Translations under genes and position numbers: made by a program
NCBI RefSeq assembly: GCF_009905375.1
Contig: NC_133657.1
Span: forward strand, 3,100,001-3,164,000
DNA length: 64,000 nt
Reading direction: 5' to 3'
Source: Apium graveolens
Taxonomy: Eukaryota; Streptophyta; Magnoliopsida; Apiales; Apiaceae
The notes under the pieces: generated by a model
The model's database searches: none
The model's input: only the letters and a program-made list of their open reading frames with translations
What the model was told of the DNA's origin: nothing
Shown here: positions 55,730-64,000 of the stretch, piece by piece
Position numbering within the stretch: position 1 is the stretch's first letter
How the letters are laid out: every line of letters starts with the position of its first letter

Positions 55730-55938
55730 CCACCTCTGTCCCCCTAATTTCTTTAAAAAAATTTATTACTCGGCACGCGTCTTAAGATGTATATAAACTA
55801 TAATTCAATAACTTATTTTTAAATTTTGTTTTCTCAATAAAAATTTAAACATAAAATATTTATTCAGAATAATTTTTAATAATTTTTTTTTATGAAACTA
55901 TACTATATATTTAAAAAATTAAAAGGGACGAAGGCACA
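55730..55938. mobile_element. Stowaway-like MITE 2
   Basis: 209 bp; left CACCTCTGTCCCCCTAATTT and right AAATTAAAAGGGACGAAGGC are imperfect inverses. Flanking TA at 55728-55729 and 55939-55940. It shares the interior words CACGCGTCTTAAGATG and ATTTATTCAGAA with MITE 1, so they are related. Confidence 0.75.
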
Positions 55939-56055
55939 TATTTAGAAGTATTTATTTAATATTTATATGATTTTAGTGATCAAAATAATTTCTGGTTATA
56001 CATTGCCTTTGGTGACCTTTGATTTTTACAATCATAATTCAGTTATCCAGGTAAT

Positions 56056-56567
56056 TAGAGCCGGTAATTTCGTACACGACACGGAAAAAATACGAAAATA
56101 ACGGGTTTGGTTTGACATTTTTGTTACACGAACACCAAAGTACATGGATGAATTTAGTGTCGGTTTTGTGATTACACTTGGGTACACGACACGAAATAAA
56201 TAAATGTTTAAATAAATTTATCAAAATTATATGAATACATATATCTTATAATAATATTTTACATATAATATGTACATAAAATAGATTTAAATTTAAATTT
56301 TATAAGAATTGAATACACTTGAATCTTTATAACTTATTAACTTAAAATTCGACTAATAAAAAATTAATATTTCAATATATATATATATATATTATTTATC
56401 TTTATTTTTATTATCAATTTTAAATTACATGAAACACGACACGAAACGTACACGAAATAAAGGTACACCAACACAAAACGAAACGAATCATTAAGAGTTT
56501 GGGTTTGGGTTGAGCATTAATGACACGAAACACGAAAGTACACGAAACGAACGATTTGCCAGCTCTA
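56056..56567. mobile_element. hAT-like non-autonomous element
   Basis: 512 bp with terminal inverted repeats, left TAGAGCCGGTAATTTCGTAC and right (inverse) TAGAGCTGGCAAATCGTTCG. The 8-bp target duplication CAGGTAAT (56048-56055) / CTGGTAAT (56568-56575) has one mismatch. Subterminal words ACACGACACGAAA repeat many times in both orientations. 8-bp duplications and TAGAG/CAGAG ends point to hAT. No transposase is encoded. Confidence 0.78.
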
Positions 56568-57105
56568 CTGGTAATTTTGAAAAACGCTTAAGAGCAAGTC
56601 CAACAGCTCTCTTATACGAGCTCTTATAAGGATTTTGACAAAAAATGACATTCTAATAGTATTTTAGTACTTCCTTAAATCACTAAGACATTTACCAATA
56701 AAAAATTCATTTCTCTCTTTTCTTTTTACTTTTTTTCTCGCTTATTCTTCCACTTTTTGTTCATATATTTTCAAATTAATTAATATAATAATAATAAAAA
56801 ATGAAGATAAAGATCATTATTGTAGTTGAAATTTAAAATTATGTCTTAAATCACTAAGAATTAATATTTTATAATATTTACAAGTAACCCACTAAATCGA
56901 TCAATGTTAAGGACTTTATTTGGACAGACGCATTACACTTATGAAAATGTTTCAACATATGACTTGTAAGCAACCTTTCGACTTGTCTACTTGTATAACA
57001 TTATGTTAATCCTTTTTATATTTCTGAGTCTCTGACTTGCTTAAAAATTGGTAATTAGACCCCTCTGCATTATCAAACCATTTAAAACTCTTGCCAGCTA
57101 CTCTT

Positions 57106-57113
57106 CATATAAG
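57106..57113 (+). promoter_or_regulatory. Possible TATA box of the NCL-like gene
   Basis: CATATAAG lies about 68-75 bp before the start codon. This would place transcription start near 57140 with a short leader. It is the best candidate in an AT-rich upstream region and therefore uncertain. Confidence 0.4.
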
Positions 57114-57180
57114 CATTTAGTTTGTTAACATTGTCAATAAACTTCTAATCAACTTCATTTTCTTGATCAGCACAACTAGG

Positions 57181-60100
57181 ATGGGATTACATCTTGCAAA
57201 CACTGCATGTTTTGTGCTTCTTTTTCTTTCGTCCATAGCTGTGATCAAGGTCACAGCACGGACTTTACGCTATGGCTCTTCTGAATTAGTTTCTGATGGT
57301 TTCGATCATCATGCTAATGACAACATCTCATCGCATCTCGTATTCAGAGGAATGGTTGCAGAGTCCACGGAGAATTGTGAGCATATGTATGGCTTCTTGC
57401 CATGCGCAGATAGTCTTTTAGGCCATCTGTTTCTCATTGTGGTTTATGAATACCTATTGTTTCATGGTGATTCTTATGTGGCTTCAGGGGGTGAAAGGAT
57501 TTTTAAAATTCTTGGTCCTGGTGTTTTCGGAGCTAGTGCATTTCAAATTATTTCTGCTCTTCCAGAGTCCTTGATACTTCTCGGCAAGTTCTCTTCTTAA
57601 CTCTGGCTCTATCTTATCTGTCATTTCTGTTAAGTAACCAGTCACATTAGGTGGTAGAGGAAGTCCCGAACAGGATCTTATACTCTTTAACACTCCCCAT
57701 CGAGCTCTGATACCATGTTAAGTAATCATTCACACTAAAACCTTAAGGTGGTAGAGGAAGACCCGAACAAGATCTTATACTCTTTAACAATTTCAACTCA
57801 ATTTTCAATTTTGAATAAGACCGGTCCTGTAGGTTAATATGTGGCCGCATTTTTAACTGTTTTTATGATAGAAATTGATCTTCCTAAGGCACACATTGCA
57901 ATCTACTCTGTACTACTTCACCATATAGAAGGTGACAGAGATGTTCGAATCTCGTCTCTTAAGCAATTTCTGCAGACAATGTAGCAGTTTAAAGCGATTT
58001 TAGAAGGGTTAATGTTAATATGCTAGTTTATTTACCATATGGCTGTCTTGTTTTGTTTTTCCTAATTCATGAGCTGTAGGGATCATATTAGGTGTAGTGG
58101 ACTTGTCCAGAGAGTTACAAGTTGCAGAAATAATATATATAATACAAATTTTAAGATATAGTTTGTTGACTAGCCAGATGATAAGTCTATCTGCAACCCA
58201 AAATTCATGGATTAATTAAGTAATGATGTTGAAACCATTCATTGATCATGAGAACTGTCAAGTAACCATCACCTTATTGAGGTTCAAGAAAGAGTAAACC
58301 GTTGTCAGGGACCGGACCCCTTATACAATAGATGTATGTTGCTGCTGTAAACTAATAAGTCTTGGTAAATCTTTTCAATTAGCTGTTATAATTAGTTTGT
58401 ACTTGGTCTTACAAGCTTTGCAGTACTGCCTAACATTCCAAATGTTCTGCGTGAAACACTGCTTAAATTAATTTAGTGTCTTACTTTCTGCGTCTTCTGA
58501 ACTGTTAGCTTTGTGTCTACACCACAGCATCTGGACTGTTAAGTGATAATGAGAAAGCGCAAGATTATGCCTCTACTGGGCTCGGATTGCTGGCTGGGAC
58601 AACTATATTTCTCCTCACCGTAGTTTGGGGAACTTGCATTATCGTAGGCAGTAGTCAGAATAGTTCTAATTTGAACTCTTATTCCTCAACTAGTTCAGCT
58701 TCGAGCCAATCTAAAATCAAGACTTTGTTATACAAAACAAACGGTATATTTCCTTTTCTCTTTAGAATTTATGTTATTCTTGATTATAGTAGCAATCAGA
58801 AGTGATGGGAACTATATGAATATAATGATTTTTATAAAAAAAGTACTAATTACAAGCTGTAATGTTATGAATGTTCGTTTGACTAAATTGATATCCTTTT
58901 ACTTGTTTGCAGATTTTTGTGTAACAACTGATGAAGAGACTAGTTACACAGCAAGAATTATGGTTCTTTCAGTTTTACCATTTCTCATCATTTTGATCCC
59001 AGAAATGTTCCAGATTTCTTATTCTAGAGAGCATATTATCATTTTCATCGCACTTATAGTTTCCACCATTTTCCTGCTCTCATACTTCTTCTACCAGGTA
59101 CTCTGCATAGCATCATGTTCGTTCTTACTATGTAGTTCTATTGGTATTTGGAACTTACTGAAAATCATATGCAACTAAGTGAGCTAATAGTTCTAACAAA
59201 GTACGACTTCTACTACGTATTTATAATCCCTGTAAAATCATGCAGATGTTTGAGCCATGGATCCAAGACAGGCAGTTAGAGTATGTGAAACATGAGCGTT
59301 TGGTAGTAGATATATTAAAGCATGTCCAGAAAAACACGATAGGGAAACTCATCAATGAGGATGGCAGGCCGAATGTCCCTTCTATAAAGAGGTACTGTTT
59401 AAGTATATAGAATTTGCTAAGCTTTTCATAAATATACATATAAGTATCAAAAACAATTTGTTTATGTTGCATTGCAGGCTATTTTTGGAGGTGGATCAAG
59501 ATCACGATAACTTCATATCGTTTGACGAACTGAAGGAACTTCTGCGTGAAATTAGATTTAGAAATTCCAACTGGGACAAGGATAAAAAGATTGCAGAGGT
59601 AATGGAAGAATTTGATCTCAATAATGACAAGAACATAACAATGGATGAGTTTGTCAAAGTGTTCTCAAAATGGCTCGATGATACGAAGAGTACCATGGAT
59701 AAACGCTATCACTCAGTTAATTCAATGAAAGATCTTTACCAGGTAAAAATTTATGAAGGAGACTGTAGTCTCTTCCTGTAACTCATCTATGAATTTGTCA
59801 GCAATGTATGAACTGTTTTTTGGTTAAATTCCTAATTATCTTTTCCACGCAGATTCTTCAACCATGGATTCAGAACCGGAAAAAAGAACACGAAATGAAG
59901 AAGGAACTTGTAACAGAAATCATAGGACATGTTCAAAGCTCTGCACTAGGAAGCCTTTACACAGAAGATGGAACACCGGACATACATGCTATAAAAAAGT
60001 AAGGCCATCATAAGTCTAATCTCGTCTCTGCTTGGGACAACTTAGTAACTAATTTGTTGAAGATTTTAGAATATAGTTGCTTCCTTTAAGGTATCTAAAA

Positions 60101-61281
60101 AATCACCTGTCATGGTCAGAAATTAGAAATTATCTTCTAATTTGCATTGATTAGTTAGTTGTTCAATTACAGGTTATTTGAAAATATGGATCTCGACAAA
60201 GACAACAGTATATCACAAGAGGAGCTAAAAAAATTGATAGTTCAGGTAAATTTCGGTAAGATACCATGGGATGCAGATGAGATAGTGGGGAAAATGATGG
60301 AACAATTAGATGTAAATGGAGATCAAGTAATCAACGAGGAGGAATTTATCTCCGGATTCTTGAAATGGCTCAATGGCGATGGATCTCCTAGTCCTTCAAG
60401 TTCTGGTCCAGGCAATATATATCAAGTATGTAAGAATGTAATATACCTATTGATACATATATCATCGTTCGGATCATTGGAACAATGTTTATGTTTGCAG
60501 ATAAAATCAGCAGAAACTACATTGTTAAAGGAGAAAGCTCCGGAGACTTCTCTATGGGAGTGGATCAAGGCTATCGGTCTTCTGGTCCTCGGAATAGTCA
60601 TGTTAGCACTGCTAGCTGAGCCCCTTATCGAAAGTGTTCACAGCTTATCTACATCAGCCGATATACCACCATTCTTTGTTGCGTTTGTTTTAGTTCCATT
60701 GGCTACAAATGCTAGAGTTGCAATCTCAGCTATCAGGTCTGCAAGTAGGAAGATACCGAGAACTACTTCTTTGACATTATCCGAGGTCTGTTCATCCCTT
60801 TCTAACTACAAACATGATTACTTATGAAGGACTAGCAATCACAATGACAGTAATTCAGATAAATCTTGATTAATCTTATCATAATTTTTAACTTATAAGT
60901 TATCGGTGAGCTAGTGTAGCCAAAAGGACTTATATTCAAAAACAGTATGCAGACGCATTGTGCTAAGTACATTTTATGCTATGAATCTTCAATGCTTAAA
61001 CTACAAGATCCAAAGGTTGTACTGACAACTTGATATGGTTTACGCAGATTTACGGAGGAGTATTTATGAACAATGTTCTGGGATTTTCAGTTCTTTTGTC
61101 TATAGTATATTTTTACAATTTGTCATGGAATTTCTCGGCTCAATTGTTTATCGTTCTCGTGGTGAGTGTGATAACAGGCTTTACAGCAAGTTTCGACTCC
61201 ACATTTCCAGTCTGGAAATCATTTGTGGCGTACCTGCTCTACCCTCTGTCAATGCTACTTGTTTATGCCTTGCATAAATGA
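57181..61281 (+). CDS. NCL-like: EF-hand sodium/calcium exchanger-like protein (NCL family), nine exons
   Basis: Exons: 57181-57583, 58528-58743, 58913-59097, 59246-59391, 59478-59742, 59853-59998, 60173-60425, 60501-60785, 61048-61281. They total 2,133 bp in one frame, 710 residues. ATG 57181 begins a signal peptide (MGLHLANTACFVLLFLSS). Membrane segments and exchanger repeat 1 follow (ILGPGVFGASAFQIISALPE, about 110-137). Two cytosolic modules each hold an EF-hand pair: loops 323-334 DQDHDNFISFDE, 363-374 DLNNDKNITMDE, 460-471 DLDKDNSISQEE and 500-511 DVNGDQVINEEE. Exchanger repeat 2 is FVLVPLATNARVAISAI (600-616), and more membrane helices run to the end. Exons 4-5 (146+265 bp) and 6-7 (146+253 bp) are a duplicated pair. 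Arabidopsis NCL, as I recall it, has one EF-hand pair and about 585 residues. The repeat-2 Glu usual in NSxE is Val611. The first intron begins GC. Expected role: Ca2+-regulated Na+/Ca2+ transport at an internal membrane; transport by this paralogue is uncertain. Confidence 0.9.
57628..57789 (-). mobile_element. 162-bp miniature LTR element (TRIM/SMART type) in intron 1
   Basis: Two direct terminal repeats, 57628-57692 (65 bp) and 57716-57789 (74 bp), both TGTTAAGTAA...CTCTTTAACA and sharing GGTGGTAGAGGAAG. The second has a ~9-bp insertion CTAAAACCTTA relative to the first. Only 23 bp lie between them, and these hold a primer site (minus strand TGGTATCAGAGCTC) and a purine tract (GGGGAG). The 5-bp duplication ATTTC is perfect at 57623-57627 and 57790-57794. 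All parts needed in cis for retrotransposition are present with no coding sequence. Confidence 0.92.
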
Positions 61282-61485
61282 TCATCACTTCTTAACTTCA
61301 TAGAATCTTGTATGTAAAAGGATAGTTGTAGCTGTTAAAAGGACCACAGCTTATTCATTTTTGTTGACTGAATGTAAAGAATGTTCTTGTGTATAAAATT
61401 ATTTTTCAGCTCATTTTCGCTATATGTTCCTGACATTCTAGAAATCTTTTGACCATTATTTATTACTCTTGACCATTATTTATTA
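61282..61485 (+). other. 3' flank of the NCL-like gene
   Basis: The 3' untranslated region and terminator must lie here. TTGTAT/TGTAA-type words near 61310-61375 are plausible plant far-upstream elements, but no AATAAA is obvious. A 20-bp direct repeat GACCATTATTTATTACTCT at 61451 and 61471 sits at the border of the next MITE. Confidence 0.4.
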
Positions 61486-61739
61486 CTCTCTCAGTCTCAT
61501 TTTTTTTGATATCCCACTCAATTATATATATTCCAAATCTTACTCAAAATACTAAAATTTTAAAATATGAAAATTAACCCAATTCACTTACATCCACTCA
61601 TTTCTTCCACTACAACCACTATATACATTAAATATTGATTGAACCCACCCGTTTACCCGCTATTCTTATTTTCTCACTAAATTACATATTTTTTAAATTC
61701 TGTACCCAAATGATTTGTATACAAATGGGATGGAGGGAG
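61486..61739. mobile_element. Stowaway-like MITE 3
   Basis: 254 bp; left CTCTCTCAGTCTCATTTTTT and right AAATGGGATGGAGGGAG (inverse CTCCCTCCATCCCATTT). Flanking TA at 61484-61485 and 61740-61741. CTCCCTCC..CCC is the classical plant Stowaway terminus. Confidence 0.85.
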
Positions 61740-62159
61740 TATAATATTTACTTTTTCTTGGCACACTGTTCACGAACCGAGCTGAGCGGAATTTTGATCG
61801 AGTCGAACTGAACTTTATTTTTTTTTTCTGACAAATTGAGTCAAGCCGAATTTTCTTATTGAACAAAAACCTAAGTTCGAGCTCAAACTCGTTAAGTAAA
61901 GAGCCGAACACGGATTTTTATCAAACAAAAATGAGTCGAGTTGAGCCGGGGTAAAAATTCTGGTCAAATCCCTAATTGATTGTTTCGATAGCAAATCAAA
62001 TAAATTTATTTATTTTTCTAAAACTCTTGTCATATTACTAATGGTATATATATATACATTGACATCTATACAATTTGATTATTGAGAAATATTTTAAAAA
62101 AAAAGTTAAAACACCAATACGGGAATTAACACTAATACGGGAATTAACACTAGTTAGAA
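61740..62159. other. Intergenic DNA with GAGCTCGA-rich dispersed repeat
   Basis: 61765-61960 is rich in words such as CGAGTCGAACTGAAC, GTTCGAGCTCAAACTCG and GAGTCGAGTTGAGCCG, a pattern common in plant intergenic repeats. A related worn copy is at 62965-63045 (GGCTCAACTCGAACTCGAAC). No termini or genes identified. A short tandem repeat AATACGGGAATTAACACTA occurs twice near 62116-62151. Confidence 0.4.
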
Positions 62160-62168
62160 TAACTAGTC

Positions 62169-62382
62169 AGGTCACGCTCCAATGAGAACTTTTTACGATG
62201 AGAACCGTGAGAACTGATGATTTCTGTAGTTAAAATTGATGATTTTTTGAAAAGTTGATATTTGGAATTCGGTAAATTGGTGATTTTGTTCAAACCAAAT
62301 TTTTTTATTTAATAAAATCATCAATTTAAATTACGAAAATCACAGGTTCTCATTTTAAAAAGTTATCATTGGAGCGTGACCC
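62169..62382. mobile_element. Mutator-like MITE
   Basis: 214 bp with inverted ends AGGTCACGCTCCAATGAGAA and (inverse of the right end) GGGTCACGCTCCAATGATAA. A perfect 9-bp target duplication TAACTAGTC lies at 62160-62168 and 62383-62391. The 9-bp duplication and G-rich ends indicate a Mutator-derived non-autonomous element. Confidence 0.85.
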
Positions 62383-62391
62383 TAACTAGTC

Positions 62392-63115
62392 AAATCACTA
62401 ATTAGATGAGAAAAAAAGTAATGAAAATTATTTATTTTCGCTTCTCTCCCATTCATCCTAAAAATGGAAGGAAAATTTTAAAAATAAAAATAAAGAAAAC
62501 TTGTTTCCAATTTTTCGGATTTCTTTTCTTTTTTTTTTCAAAAGATTGTTGAAAGAATTCTTTCCCCTCTAATTTATTTTTGAAACACGGTTTAAGTACT
62601 AATATTTGAGATACTATTTTATTCGAGAATAATTTTTTTGACAAATTTGATTTATTTAAACATATTTAAAATAACTACAAGTCATGTATTATATTTTCGA
62701 AACAAAAATGCGCATACATACCGAATAATTCATATCAACGGCCCATTAGGTGTATATATAGTTATAAAAGCAAAAGTAAATCAAACTAAATATAAAAAAT
62801 AATTTCATTTCTAATTAAGAGTATTGGACCAATACAAAACGTAAATAAATTATGGAATGCTAACATTTATGCTCGTTTTATATTTTATTCTTCGTAAAGA
62901 TTATACTCAAGGTATATATATACGAATCAATTTGACATGGTTAATATATAGAAGGCTACCCTTACAAACGGAGCAGTTCGTGTGAAAAAAATTGAGCTTG
63001 GCTGGGTGAAAATTAATTCGGCTCAACTCGAACTCGAACTTAAAGTAAAATATATTTTGTCTCAAGTAAACAAGCTCTGACAAAGTATTATATTTGTGGT
63101 TAAAACTCGTATCGA
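62392..63115. other. AT-rich intergenic DNA
   Basis: No gene, RNA or clear mobile-element ends found. Contains long T and A runs and the worn GAGCTCGA-type repeat at 62965-63045. Confidence 0.45.
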
Positions 63116-63119
63116 GAGC

Positions 63120-63545
63120 GTAAGGGTGATGGCCAAAAATACCTTTTTTTTTAGAAAATGTAATAAAAATACCCGTTTTTGAAAGATATGGCCAAAAATA
63201 CATTTCTAATACGCATTTTAAAAATGGGTAAGGCTATTACGTATTTGATAAATGAGTATTATTTTAAAAAAAAACAAAAAAACAAAAAAAAAAGAAAGTA
63301 AAATCATGATACGCATTCCTGACATGCTTATCATGCATTGCAAAGTTATGATACGCATCTCACGAATGCATATCCAATTTTTTTTTTGTAATTTTTTTTA
63401 CATAAGTTACCCATTTCTAAAATGAGTATTATTAATACCCAATTTTAAAATGTGTAGTAGGTAGGTATTTTTGGCCAAACATTTTAAAAAATGGTACTTT
63501 TGACACAAAATTTTAAAAAAGAGGTATTTTTCTCATTTTTTCATA
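63120..63545. repeat. Foldback-like repeat with GGCCAAAAATACC words
   Basis: Left end GGGTGATGGCCAAAAATACC; near the right end are GGTATTTTTGGCCAAA (63460s) and GAGGTATTTTTCTCATTTTT, roughly inverted. The interior carries GATACGCAT words in several copies (63308, 63350) and imperfect inverse copies. AGCGTAA occurs on both sides (63116-63122 and 63544-63550), a possible target duplication. Class not determined. Confidence 0.45.
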
Positions 63546-64000
63546 GCGTAAATATACTCGGATCATGTAAATTAAAAAGCGAATCTTGTAAACTAAAAGG
63601 CTAGCCCTATATCATATAGTGATATTATTTTAATTTGATAGAAGATAATTTTAACTTTAACGTAAACTTTAAACTATTTTGATCATGTACAAGATCACAC
63701 TAATTGTTTCAAAAAATTATCTAAAATGTGCCTAAACAAATCTAGAAAATAGAAATGAAACGGATGAATAATAATGTTAAGGAAAAATCTCTAATTAGTT
63801 ATGATGCAATTGAAAAAAATAAATCCCATCAATTAAAATAATTTAAACTGCCACGTCATTTGAGACCAACACCCGCTCCTCTAATTATAATAAAAAAATT
63901 GAGTCTTATTCCTATCAAAGTTATAAAAATCGGCCGATTTTTTAAAAATTGCCGATAAATTGCTCAAAATTTGTCAAAAATATCTGTTTAATTTAAGCGA
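63546..64000. other. Intergenic DNA to the window end
   Basis: AT-rich; nothing recognised. A short palindromic word AATCGGCCGATT lies near 63931. Confidence 0.4.

Noticed and set aside
57163..57180. Upstream in-frame TTG as start of the NCL-like protein
   Set aside because: ATG at 57181 gives a normal signal peptide. TTG starts are not expected in plant nuclear genes.
57484..57693. 69-codon minus-strand frame over exon 1 and the mini-element
   Set aside because: It overlaps a well-supported exon and the LTR of the mini-element; no independent coding evidence.
57930..57960. GTTCGAATCTCG in intron 1 as a SINE or tRNA gene
   Set aside because: No cloverleaf can be drawn around it and no element ends are visible.

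Overview
This is nuclear DNA of a flowering plant, most likely a eudicot. It is AT-rich, holds nested LTR retrotransposons of both superfamilies (Ty1/Copia and Ty3/Gypsy), plant-type MITEs, Helitron-like ends and one intron-rich plant gene. An asterid such as an Apiaceae species would fit the SIRE-type elements, but that is a guess. Only one intact host gene is visible: an EF-hand sodium/calcium exchanger-like gene (NCL family) at 57181-61281. Nearly everything to its left is transposable-element DNA.

Layout. 1-6893: head-to-tail array of 2,022-bp units, each a leader plus gag/protease segment of one Copia element. The last unit runs on into the rest of that element (integrase and partial RT, 16283-18377). 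6894-16277: a second, minus-strand Copia element inserted in the zinc-knuckle codons of that last unit, flanked by the 5-bp duplication AGTGG. It has two full LTRs plus a third partial LTR, and between LTRs 2 and 3 it carries an intron-containing piece of a host CstF77 gene. 18378-18900: truncated LTR. 19879-37813: full-length 17.9-kb Ty3/Gypsy element of Tat type (510-bp LTRs, duplication GATTT), with a spliced antisense gene and satellite-like tandem repeats between integrase and the 3' LTR. Its RNase H region is split by a SIRE-type Copia element (24744-32226, duplication TGAGC) that has lost most of pol. 38893-51206: a larger minus-strand SIRE-type Copia element (duplication TAGTC) with nearly complete gag-pol and a long 3' env-like ORF, inserted in a small Helitron-like element that is one of a tandem series. 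51900-57100: AT-rich intergenic DNA with Stowaway-like and hAT-like elements. 57181-61281: the exchanger-like gene, whose first intron carries a complete 162-bp miniature LTR element. 61282-64000: intergenic DNA with a Stowaway-like MITE and a Mutator-like MITE.

Relative ages follow from the nesting. The tandem array predates the 6894-16277 insertion. The Gypsy element (LTRs differing at roughly 5% of sites by eye) is older than the Copia element inside it (roughly 1%). The 38893-51206 element is intermediate (roughly 3%). Most retroelement frames are broken by a few stops and frameshifts, so they are annotated as pseudogenes.

The most unusual items are the 2-kb Copia-derived tandem array, the CstF77 exon capture inside a three-LTR element, the 162-bp LTR element with a 23-bp interior, the spliced antisense gene and palindromic satellite seed in the Gypsy element, promoter-like modules before the 3' ORFs of the SIRE element, and the four-EF-hand exchanger paralogue with a replaced ion-binding residue.
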